In this document: one piece after another, positions 33,210-40,564 of the stretch
Layout: every line of letters starts with the position of its first letter
How positions within the stretch are numbered: the first letter of the stretch is position 1
NCBI RefSeq assembly: GCF_024169925.1
Contig: NZ_JALJXF010000001.1
Coordinates: 1,742,001 to 1,806,000 of the forward strand
Reading direction: 5' to 3'
DNA: 64,000 nt
Source of the DNA: Methylorubrum extorquens
GTDB taxonomy: Bacteria > Pseudomonadota > Alphaproteobacteria > Rhizobiales > Beijerinckiaceae
Made by a program: the position numbers and the translations under genes
Notes under the pieces: model-generated
Told to the model about the DNA's origin: nothing
Databases searched by the model: none
What the model saw: the letters and a program-made list of their open reading frames with translations, nothing else

Positions 33210-33968
33210 TCACCGGCTCTCGCTGTGCGGGATTTCCTCGGCAAGCGGCGCCGGGCGCCGCCGCCGGATCAGCCACCACACCCCGGCCAGATCGAGGATG
33301 CCGACCCAGAGCCGGTCGAACATCCCGTACTTCGAGTGTCCGGTGAAGCGCGGCCGGTCCACCACGTCGCGGTGGACCACGCCGAACCCCTCGCGGGTGA
33401 CGAGCGCGGGCATGAAGCGGTGGAGCGCGTCGAAATAGGGGAGCGTCAGGTAGACCTCGCGGCGAAACACTTTGAGCCCGCAACCGGTATCGCGGGTGGC
33501 ATCCTTCAGGATCTTTCCGCGCACCCCGTTGGCGATCCGCGACTGGAACTGCTTCCAGGCTCCCTTCCGGCCGATCCGCTGCCCCTGGGCCAAGCCGGCC
33601 GTCGGGCCGCCCTGTTCGAGGGCGGCATAGAGCACGGGGATGAAGGACGGATCGTTCTGGCCGTCGCCGTCGAGCGTGGCGATGACGGGCGCGCGGGCGC
33701 GCAGGACGCCGCTGCGCACCGCCCCGCTCTGGCCGCCGCCGCTTTCGTGGCGCACCACCCTGAGCCATGGATGCTTCGACCGGAGGCGCTGGAGCGTGGC
33801 CAGGGTGTCGTCGGTCGAGCCGTCATCGACGTAGATGACCTCGAAGGGTGCGAGGGTCCGGCAGGCGTGGCCGATCTCGGCCACCAGGGCCTCGATGTTG
33901 CCGGCCTCATTCTTCACCGGCACCACCACGCTGAGGCGCGTGAGTTCGGACTCGGTCGTCATGCTCAT
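33210..33968 (-). CDS. glycosyltransferase family 2 (polyprenyl-phosphate sugar synthase type)
   Basis: A 252-residue GT-A enzyme: SVVVPVKNEAGNIEALV near 12, YVDDGSTDDT near 45, TLDGDGQNDP near 97 (DxD-like metal site) and DTGCGLKVFRREVY near 165. A C-terminal hydrophobic segment follows (LWVGILDLAGVWWLI). This matches DPM1/ArnC/RgtE-type enzymes that load a sugar onto undecaprenyl or dodecaprenyl phosphate at the cytoplasmic face. The start ATG overlaps the stop of the ArnT-like gene by 4 nt (ATGA). By analogy with rhizobial lipid A galacturonylation, it may make the sugar donor for that protein (inference). Confidence 0.88.
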   Translation of the reverse strand: MSMTTESELTRLSVVVPVKNEAGNIEALVAEIGHACRTLAPFEVIYVDDGSTDDTLATLQRLRSKHPWLRVVRHESGGGQSGAVRSGVLRARAPVIATLDGDGQNDPSFIPVLYAALEQGGPTAGLAQGQRIGRKGAWKQFQSRIANGVRGKILKDATRDTGCGLKVFRREVYLTLPYFDALHRFMPALVTREGFGVVHRDVVDRPRFTGHSKYGMFDRLWVGILDLAGVWWLIRRRRPAPLAEEIPHSESR

Positions 33969-35737
33969 GGTGTGGCGCCCGGCAGCGCGGCGTAGGCGGA
34001 GACCCCGACCGGCTTGCCGCCGTTGATGTTGAAGCCCGTGACGCGGCCGGCGGGGCGAAACGGCTGCCCGCCTTCGACCGCCGCGAATTCGGCGGCGAAC
34101 CGGTCCTCGACCAGCACAAGGCGGCAGCCGCCCTCCCGTAGGAAGGCGATGGCCTCGGCGCCGGAATTCAGCATGGCCAGATCCGTGCCGACGGTGAAGA
34201 CGAGGCTCGGCTCGCGAAGCCCGAGGCTTGCCACACGCGGCGCCTCGCAGGGCAGGGCGTCGCGGATCGCGGCGAGCCGCGGCGAGACCTTGAGGCTTTG
34301 CAGCACCGGCTGGGTCAGGCCGAACACGGCGCCCGACAGCACCACCGAGGCGGCGACGGCGAGCACAAGAGCGCCCTCTCTGGCGCCCTCCCCTGCCCCG
34401 CGGGCAAAAGCGGCCCAGGCGAGGCCGGCGAGGGCGCAAGCCACGAGCAGCAGCGGCAGGGCGGCCAGCGGCAGCACGCCGTCGAGGCGCCACGCGGCAA
34501 GGCTCAAGGCCAGCGTCAGCCCGACCGGGATCAGCACGACGAGCCCCGCCACCCAGCGCGCGCCCGGACGGCGCGGATCGAGCCCGCCGCGCGACAACGC
34601 CAGCACGGTGAGGATCGCCACCGCCGGCATCAGCGGCAGGACGTAATGCGGCAGCTTGGTCGGCACCGCCTCGAAGATCAGCCACATCGGCACGATCCAG
34701 GCCAGCAGCAGCGCCACCGCCTCCTCGCCCCGCCACGCCCAGGCGAAGGGAAGGCTGAGCGCGGCGAAGGCGGCGCCCGGCCAGAAGGTGGCGAAGAAGG
34801 CGAGCGCGTAGGCGCCGGGCGGCCCCCAATGCTTCTCTGCACCGGTGCCGACCTTGCCGAGCATGTCGCGCCCCACCGCCTCGCCGAAGAAGGCGCCGCC
34901 GCTCTTCCAGGCGATCGCCAGGAACCAGGGCGCCACGACGGCGAGCGTAACGAGAAGCCCTAAGCGCGGGCGCAGGTCGAGTAGCCAGCGGGCCGAGCCC
35001 TCGCGCAAGGAGAGGACGAGGGCCGCGAGCCCGGCGAACAGCGGCACCATCGGCCCCTTCACGAGGATGCCGAACGCGATTCCGAGCCAGAAGACCAAGG
35101 CCGTCCCGAGCGAGGCCGGGCCGCGGCGCCGCTCCAGCCGAGCGCGCCCGAGCCAGGCGCGGGCGAGCGCGCCGAACGCGGCGACCGAGCAGGCGGTGAG
35201 CAGCGCGTCGGTCTTGGCAAGGCGCGCTTCCGCCGAGAGCATGATGCAGGCGGCAAACAGCGCTGCGGCCAGCAACGCCCGGCGCCGGTCGAGGAGGGCG
35301 AGGCCCGCCCAGTAGGTCAGCAGGATCGCGGCCAGTGCGCCCAGGAGCGAGGGGATCCGGTAGAGCCCGATCTGCGTGCGCGCCCGCGGCACGCCGAGCG
35401 CCTCGCCGGCCGCGACGGCGGCGGCCTGGGCCCAGTAGATCCCGACCGGCTTCTTGTGGCGGGCCTCGGCCTGGAAGCGGATATCGACGAGGTCGCCCGT
35501 CTCCAGCATCTGCTTGGAGGCCTGGGCGAAGCGCGGCTCGTCCCGGTCCATCGGCTGGAGCGAGGCAAGGCCCGGCAGGAAGCTGGCGAGGCCGATCAGC
35601 ACGAGCAGGAGGCAGGCGCGGAGATGGCTCGCGGAGCCGAAGGACAGAACCCGGTCCGCGAGACGCAGCGCGCCAGCGAACGGCCTGACACCCTCCGCCG
35701 GTGACAGCGCGGCCGGCGCGACGCCAAGGCGCGTCAT
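33965..35737 (-). CDS. ArnT-like glycosyltransferase (GT39/PMT fold membrane protein)
   Basis: A 590-residue integral membrane transferase with about a dozen hydrophobic segments. The first periplasmic loop carries the catalytic acid motif LQPMDRDEPRFAQASKQMLETGDLVDIRF near 62-90, which matches the PMT/ArnT consensus. HKKPVGIYWAQA and TKLPHYVLPLMP further support it. A soluble C-terminal domain (about 470-590) completes the ArnT architecture. It probably transfers a sugar from polyprenyl phosphate to lipid A or another envelope lipid; the sugar is not readable. It heads the ArnT-GT2-LAB_N-DUF2721 operon. Confidence 0.88.
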   Translation of the reverse strand: MTRLGVAPAALSPAEGVRPFAGALRLADRVLSFGSASHLRACLLLVLIGLASFLPGLASLQPMDRDEPRFAQASKQMLETGDLVDIRFQAEARHKKPVGIYWAQAAAVAAGEALGVPRARTQIGLYRIPSLLGALAAILLTYWAGLALLDRRRALLAAALFAACIMLSAEARLAKTDALLTACSVAAFGALARAWLGRARLERRRGPASLGTALVFWLGIAFGILVKGPMVPLFAGLAALVLSLREGSARWLLDLRPRLGLLVTLAVVAPWFLAIAWKSGGAFFGEAVGRDMLGKVGTGAEKHWGPPGAYALAFFATFWPGAAFAALSLPFAWAWRGEEAVALLLAWIVPMWLIFEAVPTKLPHYVLPLMPAVAILTVLALSRGGLDPRRPGARWVAGLVVLIPVGLTLALSLAAWRLDGVLPLAALPLLLVACALAGLAWAAFARGAGEGAREGALVLAVAASVVLSGAVFGLTQPVLQSLKVSPRLAAIRDALPCEAPRVASLGLREPSLVFTVGTDLAMLNSGAEAIAFLREGGCRLVLVEDRFAAEFAAVEGGQPFRPAGRVTGFNINGGKPVGVSAYAALPGATP

Positions 35738-35986
35738 CGGCGGGGCCCGCCCCCGATGGGTGCGGTCCGGCTCTGGCGGGGAGGAACGGGCATCGGCGGC
35801 TCGGGCGCGGATAAAATGGGCCGGCGGACGGCCCGCGCCCCGGCCGGGGGCCGTGTCGATGATCCGCTTCGGATTGTCAAATGCGGACATCCGAAGCGCC
35901 ACCGGATGCGGGGCCACCTGCAAAAAGCAACGCGACCATGCACTGGGTGGGTAGCCGGACCGGAAGGGCGACCCTATATCCCCGTT

Positions 35987-36181
35987 ATGGCAAACAACAG
36001 CGCAAATCCCTACACCCTCGAAATCGAAGCCTGCGAGCGCCCGGCCGGGCACTTCACCTGGGCCATCCGCCGGAACGGCAAGCTCTTCCAGCGCGCGGAT
36101 CGCGTGCAGACCACGGAAGAGGCCGCCGAGCGCAGCGGGCTCGCCGCCCTGGAAAAGCTCCTCAGCGGCCGGGAGCGTTGA
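35987..36181 (+). CDS. conserved small protein (64 aa), unknown
   Basis: A hydrophilic 64-residue protein, MANNSANPYTLEIEACERP...FTWAIRRNGKLFQRADRV. The strand-strand-helix pattern and codon use look genuine, and a terminator follows, but no domain was recognised. It lies between divergently arranged transcription units. A longer frame from 35756 is unlikely to be translated. Confidence 0.6.
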   Translation: MANNSANPYTLEIEACERPAGHFTWAIRRNGKLFQRADRVQTTEEAAERSGLAALEKLLSGRER

Positions 36182-36230
36182 TCGGCCTTTTCGGCCGCAT
36201 TCGCCCCCAACTCCTCTTACCTGACCAGAC

Positions 36231-36263
36231 AAGGCTCCCGGGCTCGCGCCCGCGGGGCCTTTT
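36231..36263 (+). terminator. rho-independent terminator candidate
   Basis: AAGGCTCCCGGGC / GCCCGCGGGGCCTT stem with a short loop and a TTTT tail, downstream of the 64-aa gene. Confidence 0.6.
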
Positions 36264-36323
36264 CTATGCCGTTGATCGCCCGCGGGGCTCGGATAATCTC
36301 CTCTGGAAACGGGAGGCGAGACC

Positions 36324-37961
36324 ATGGCGCGCACGACGATCTACGACCGCGATCTCGACCGGAACCCCGCGAACTTCCAGCCGCTCACGCCGCTGACCTA
36401 TCTCGACCGCGCCGCCCGCACCTTCCCGGATCGGGTCGCGGTGATCCACGGGCCCCTGCGCCGCTCCTACGCCGAGCTTTATGCCCGCTGCCGCCGTCTC
36501 GCCGCGGCGCTGGCCGCCCGCGGCATCGGCCGCGGCGACACGGTGGCGGTGCTGCTCGCCAACACGCCGGCCATGATCGAGTGCCACTACGGCGTGCCGA
36601 TGACGGGGGCGGTGCTCAACACCCTCAACACCCGCCTCGACGCGACGGCTCTGGCCTTCTGCCTCGACCATGGCGAGGCCAAGGTCTTCATCGTCGATCG
36701 CGAGTTCGCGCGGGTCGGCCGCGAAGCGCTCGACCGGGCCGGGGTCTCGCCCCTCGTCATCGACTACGACGATCCGGAATTCACCGGGGACGGCGCCTCC
36801 GTCGGCGAGACCGACTACGAAGCCTTCCTGGCCGCGGGCGATCCCGCTTACGATTGGGCGATGCCCGGCGACGAGTGGGACGCGATCTCGCTGAACTACA
36901 CCTCCGGCACCACCGGCGACCCGAAAGGCGTGGTCTACCACCACCGCGGCGCGGCCCTGCTCTCGCTCGGCAACGTCATCACCGCCGGGCTGCCGCAGCA
37001 CGCGGTCTACCTCTGGACCCTGCCGATGTTCCACTGCAACGGCTGGTGCTTCCCCTGGACGCTTTCGATCGTGGCCGGCACCCATGTCTGCCTGCGGCAG
37101 GTGCGGGCGCCCGCGATGTACGCGGCGTTGGCCGAGCACGGTGTCACCCACCTGTCGGGCGCGCCGATCGTGATGTCGACGCTGCTGAACGCCCCCGATG
37201 AGCAGAAGCGCCCCCTCCCCCGCCGCGTCCACTTCCTCACCGCCGCCGCGCCGCCGCCCGAGGCGGTGCTCGCCGCCATGGGCGAGGCCGGTTTCGACGT
37301 CACCCATCTCTACGGCCTGACCGAGACCTACGGCCCGGCGGTCGTGAATGCGTGGCACGAGGATTGGGACACGCTGTCGCCCGACGAGCAGGCCAGGAAG
37401 AAGGCCCGCCAGGGCGTGCGCTACCCCGTTCTGGAGGGGCTCGACGTGCGCGACTCTGAGACGATGGAATCGCTGCCGGCCGATGGGACCAGCATCGGCG
37501 AGGTGATGTTCCGCGGCAACGTGGTGATGCGCGGCTACCTGAAGAACCCGGCCTCGACCGAGGCCGCCTTCAAGGGCGGCTGGTTCCGCTCCGGCGATCT
37601 CGGGGTGAAGCATCCCGACGGCTACATCCAACTGAAAGACCGCTCGAAGGACATCATCATCTCGGGCGGCGAGAACATCTCCTCGATCGAGGTGGAGGAC
37701 GCGCTGTTCAAGCACCCGGCGGTCGCGGCCGCCGCCGTCGTCGCCAAGCCCGACGCGAAGTGGGGCGAGACGCCCTGCGCCTTCATCGAGCTGAAGGAGG
37801 GGCGGGAGGCGACCTCCGATGAACTGGTCGCGTGGTGCCGCGAACGGCTCGCGCCCTACAAGCTGCCGCGCCACATCGTGTTCGGCGAGTTGCCGAAAAC
37901 CTCGACGGGCAAAGTGCAGAAGTTCCTGTTGCGGGAGAAGGCGCGGGAGGACGACTCGTGA
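36324..37961 (+). CDS. acyl-CoA synthetase (AMP-forming), medium-chain/DmdB-like
   Basis: A 545-residue ANL-superfamily ligase with the P-loop NYTSGTTGDPKGVVYHHRG near 190-208, TAAAPPP near 310, YGLTETYGP near 330, GWFRSGDLGVKHPDGYIQLKDRSKDIIISGGENISS near 415-450 and the C-terminal catalytic Lys in TSTGKVQKFLLRE near 530. The start MARTTIYDRDLDRNPANFQPLTPL is typical of the 3-methylthiopropionyl-/medium-chain acyl-CoA ligase subgroup. The exact acid is not determinable. The start follows GGGAGGCGAG. Confidence 0.9.
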   Translation: MARTTIYDRDLDRNPANFQPLTPLTYLDRAARTFPDRVAVIHGPLRRSYAELYARCRRLAAALAARGIGRGDTVAVLLANTPAMIECHYGVPMTGAVLNTLNTRLDATALAFCLDHGEAKVFIVDREFARVGREALDRAGVSPLVIDYDDPEFTGDGASVGETDYEAFLAAGDPAYDWAMPGDEWDAISLNYTSGTTGDPKGVVYHHRGAALLSLGNVITAGLPQHAVYLWTLPMFHCNGWCFPWTLSIVAGTHVCLRQVRAPAMYAALAEHGVTHLSGAPIVMSTLLNAPDEQKRPLPRRVHFLTAAAPPPEAVLAAMGEAGFDVTHLYGLTETYGPAVVNAWHEDWDTLSPDEQARKKARQGVRYPVLEGLDVRDSETMESLPADGTSIGEVMFRGNVVMRGYLKNPASTEAAFKGGWFRSGDLGVKHPDGYIQLKDRSKDIIISGGENISSIEVEDALFKHPAVAAAAVVAKPDAKWGETPCAFIELKEGREATSDELVAWCRERLAPYKLPRHIVFGELPKTSTGKVQKFLLREKAREDDS

Positions 37962-38004
37962 AGGCCACTTTCGGCGCTGTGTCCACCTCGATAGAATGGA
38001 CCTC

Positions 38005-38232
38005 ATGACGGACCTTCTCGAACGAGCGGTCGCCACCGCGCGGGGACTCTCCCCGGAAATGCAGGACGAGATCGCGCGTCTCGTGCTCGCCTATGCGGGT
38101 GAGGAGCAATTGGTCATTCCGCTCACGCCCGAGGAAGAAGCTGATCTTGCGGAGTCGGATCTGGAAGAGGCGCGCGGCGACTTCGCAACGGAGGACCAGA
38201 TGCGCGCCATCTGGGCGAAGCATGGTCGGTGA
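38005..38232 (+). CDS. antitoxin of a type II toxin-antitoxin pair
   Basis: A 75-residue acidic protein: an amphipathic N-terminal helix (MTDLLERAVATARGLSPEMQDEIARLVLAYA), then an Asp/Glu-rich middle (TPEEEADLAESDLEEARGDFA) and a short helix ending AIWAKHGR. This matches the small acidic antitoxins found upstream of ParE/RelE toxins. An in-frame ATG at 37996 is an alternative. The last 4 nt overlap the GTG start of the toxin gene, the classic coupled layout. Confidence 0.75.
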   Translation: MTDLLERAVATARGLSPEMQDEIARLVLAYAGEEQLVIPLTPEEEADLAESDLEEARGDFATEDQMRAIWAKHGR

Positions 38233-38507
38233 GAGTTCGCTACACTCTTACCGCCGCTCGGCAAATCGAGGCGGCGCTCGACTTGCTTGCACACGAGTCG
38301 CCCCAAGCCGCATCCAGGCTTCAAGAGCGCATTCTATCGGTCGTGGCCCTCTTGCAAGCGCATCCCCAGGCAGGGCGTTTGACGAGTAAGCGGGGGATCC
38401 GGCGATTTCCGCTCAACTCGTTTCCCTACCTGATCGACTATCGCGCCACGGACCGAGACATCGTCGTGCGCCGCTTCCGCCATACGGCACGTCGCCCTCT
38501 GTCATGA
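38229..38507 (+). CDS. RelE/ParE family toxin
   Basis: A 92-residue basic protein with the ParE/RelE pattern VRYTLTAARQIEAALDLLAHESPQAASRLQERI, HPQAGRLTSKRGIRRFPLNSFPYLIDYRATDRDIVVRRFRHTARRP. The conserved Arg in RRF, the FPYLIDYR strand and the C-terminal IVVRRFRHTAR are typical. ParE members block gyrase, whereas RelE members cut mRNA; which applies here is unclear. The start is GTG overlapping the antitoxin stop. Confidence 0.82.
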   Translation: MRVRYTLTAARQIEAALDLLAHESPQAASRLQERILSVVALLQAHPQAGRLTSKRGIRRFPLNSFPYLIDYRATDRDIVVRRFRHTARRPLS

Positions 38508-38520
38508 TCCGCAGCCAGCC

Positions 38521-38883
38521 TCACTCTACGCCTAATTGCTGCGCGGCGCTCATGATCGCCGTCATGCGGTAGGGCTTCATCACCAGCACGCTCTCGCTCA
38601 CCTGCCGGGGCTGCTCGGCGCTGTAGCCGGTCACGTAGATCACCGGCAGGGCTGGGTGGAGCGCGCGGGCGCGCTCGGCGAGGTCCCAGCCGTCGAGCTG
38701 GCCCGGCAGGCGGATGTCGGTGAACAGGAGATCGACCCGCTCGGCCCCCTGAAGCAGGCCGTAGGCCTCCTCCGCGGTGCCGGCGCTGAGCACGGCGAAC
38801 CCGGCATCCTCGAACTCCATGGTCACGGCGTTGAGCAGCATCTCTTCGTCCTCGACGACGAGCACCGTCCGCTTGTCGGCCAT
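38521..38883 (-). CDS. single-domain response regulator (receiver only)
   Basis: A 120-residue CheY-like receiver with the acidic pair Glu11-Asp12, phospho-acceptor Asp56 (LLFTDIRLP), switch Thr85 (IYVTGYS) and Lys103 (VMKPY). There is no output domain. It lies 137 bp downstream of the ETR1-like histidine kinase on the same strand, so the two likely form one pathway. The start at 38883 removes 22 residues of the longer open frame and leaves a good AGAAGGGA upstream. Confidence 0.87.
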   Translation of the reverse strand: MADKRTVLVVEDEEMLLNAVTMEFEDAGFAVLSAGTAEEAYGLLQGAERVDLLFTDIRLPGQLDGWDLAERARALHPALPVIYVTGYSAEQPRQVSESVLVMKPYRMTAIMSAAQQLGVE

Positions 38884-39020
38884 CCGTCCCTTCTCCCTCG
38901 TCTTCTTGTTCTTCGGCAGGCCCACCCCCGGAAGGCGACAAAGCCGCACGACACGTCGAGTGCGGGCCCGCGCGCATCATCTCCGGTAAGAGCCGGCGAT
39001 TCACCGTTTAGGACGATGCG

Positions 39021-40268
39021 CTAGCCCGCGACCGCCACCAGCGGCGGCCCAAGGCTTGGCTCGGCATCCGGGGCCGGCCGCGCCGCCGGACGGCCCACGG
39101 CTGGCGCCTGTGCCGGAAAGGACAGGCGCACCGTGGTGCCGGGCCTCCCACTGCGCACGAAAGCGGCGCTGCCGCCCGATTGCTGCGCGAAGCCGAACAC
39201 CTGGCTCAGGCCCAGGCCGGTCCCCTGCCCCAACGGCTTCGTTGTGAAGAACGGCTCGAAGGCCCGCGCCTCGACTTCCGGCGCCATCCCGGCTCCGGTG
39301 TCGGACACTTCGACGGCGAACCCGTCGCCTTCGGGCAGCGGCCGGGTGGCGAGGGTGAGCGTGCCGCCCTCCGGCATCGCATCGCGGGCGTTGACCACGA
39401 GGTTGAGGATCGCGCTCTCGAACTGGTTCGGATCGATGTTCACCCGCGGCAGGTTCGGGGCGAGATCGGTCTCCAGACGGATGCGCGGGCCGATCGTGCC
39501 GCGCAGGAACTCGGCGAAGGAGGCGACCTGCGCGTTAACGTCGGTGCTGACCGGTGAGAGCGGCTGGCGGCGGGCGAAGGCCAGCAGCTTGTGCGTCATC
39601 GTCGCCGCCCGCTCGGCGCCCTTCACCGCATCGCGCAGGCGCGTGCGCAGGGGGCTCGCCTCGGGCAGGCCGCGCTCGACCCGGTCGAGGTTGAGCAGCA
39701 CCACGTTGAGCAGGTTGTTGAAGTCGTGGGCCACACCGCCGGTGAGCTGCCCGATCGCCTCCATCTTCTGGCTCTGGCGCAACGCCTCCTCGGCGCGTGC
39801 GCGCTCGGCATTGGCGGCCTCCAGGGCGGCGAGCGCCGCGTCGCGCTCGGCGATACGGGCCTGCAGCGATTCGTTGGCCTGCCGGAGCTGGGTCGGCGAC
39901 GGCAGCGTCAGCGCCTTCGGCATCAGAACCCAGAGTGCCACCGCCGTGCCGATGGAGGCCAGGCCGGTGAGGAGCTTGACCGCCGCCTCCAGCCCGTAAT
40001 CCGGCACCCAGAGCGTCCAGATCGCCATGAGATGCGTCGCGCCGCAGGCGGTGATGAACACCGCGAACGACCAGAACATCCAGCCGAACACCACGTCGCG
40101 GCGGCGCGACACGAAATAGGCCAGTCCGACGGGGATCGAGAAATAGGCGAAGGCGATCAGGCTGTCGGAGACGACATGCGTCCAGATCAGCTCCGGGCGC
40201 CAAAGCAGACAGATACCGTGGGGCGAAAGGTTATCGACCTCCCACAGCCGCCGCAGAAGTTCGAGCAT
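39021..40268 (-). CDS. histidine kinase with an ETR1-like ethylene-binding membrane domain
   Basis: A 415-residue kinase. Three N-terminal membrane helices (about 30-52, 60-82, 93-116) align without gaps with the plant ETR1 ethylene sensor domain. The pocket residues Asp25, Tyr32, Ile35, Pro36, Ile62, Cys65 and His69 of ETR1 correspond to Asp35, Tyr42, Ile45, Pro46, Ile72, Cys75 and His79 here (SDSLIAFAYFSIP and FITACGATHL). A coiled linker follows (about 125-165), then HisKA with His181 (GGVAHDFNNLLN) and an ATPase domain (NLVVNARDAMPEGG; GTGLGLSQVFG). There is no GAF domain. The start at 40268 is preferred; the longer frame from 40427 is encoded by a diverged repeat. The ligand is inferred from residue identity, not shown. 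Confidence 0.85.
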   Translation of the reverse strand: MLELLRRLWEVDNLSPHGICLLWRPELIWTHVVSDSLIAFAYFSIPVGLAYFVSRRRDVVFGWMFWSFAVFITACGATHLMAIWTLWVPDYGLEAAVKLLTGLASIGTAVALWVLMPKALTLPSPTQLRQANESLQARIAERDAALAALEAANAERARAEEALRQSQKMEAIGQLTGGVAHDFNNLLNVVLLNLDRVERGLPEASPLRTRLRDAVKGAERAATMTHKLLAFARRQPLSPVSTDVNAQVASFAEFLRGTIGPRIRLETDLAPNLPRVNIDPNQFESAILNLVVNARDAMPEGGTLTLATRPLPEGDGFAVEVSDTGAGMAPEVEARAFEPFFTTKPLGQGTGLGLSQVFGFAQQSGGSAAFVRSGRPGTTVRLSFPAQAPAVGRPAARPAPDAEPSLGPPLVAVAG

Positions 40269-40326
40269 CAACCCCGGTCCCCCGCTCCGCCGCGCGCGAT
40301 CCCGAAGGCGGCGCAGGCCCATGCGA

Positions 40327-40430
40327 CAGCATCGTCCCGAAAGATGGCCCCAGGCTTTCGAGACGATGCTCGAACAAAAACCGGAACCTCGTTCCGGATT
40401 CGATTTCCAGGACGAGGCCCGAGACATGAA
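40327..40430. repeat. diverged copy of the ~105-bp palindromic repeat family
   Basis: CAGCATCGTCCCGAAAG...CTTTCGAGACGATGCT followed by a second dyad (CCGGAACCTCGTTCCGG and TTTCCAGGACGAGG). It shares the layout and first module with copy A but has an altered core. Confidence 0.55.
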
Positions 40431-40564
40431 CGATCGGGTGCGCCGACGAATGCGGCCTCCCCTCGCGCCAATTCTCTACGCGAGACGCCCGCACCAACCA
40501 ATCGTTAAGTCTTGCTTAACCCTATTCGCTCATCACCAGGGGTGGCTTTCGAGGGCGGGCGCGA

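Noticed and set aside
40269..40427. N-terminal extension of the ETR1-like kinase
   Set aside because: Encoded by a diverged palindromic repeat; the ethylene-domain family starts close to the Met at 40268.
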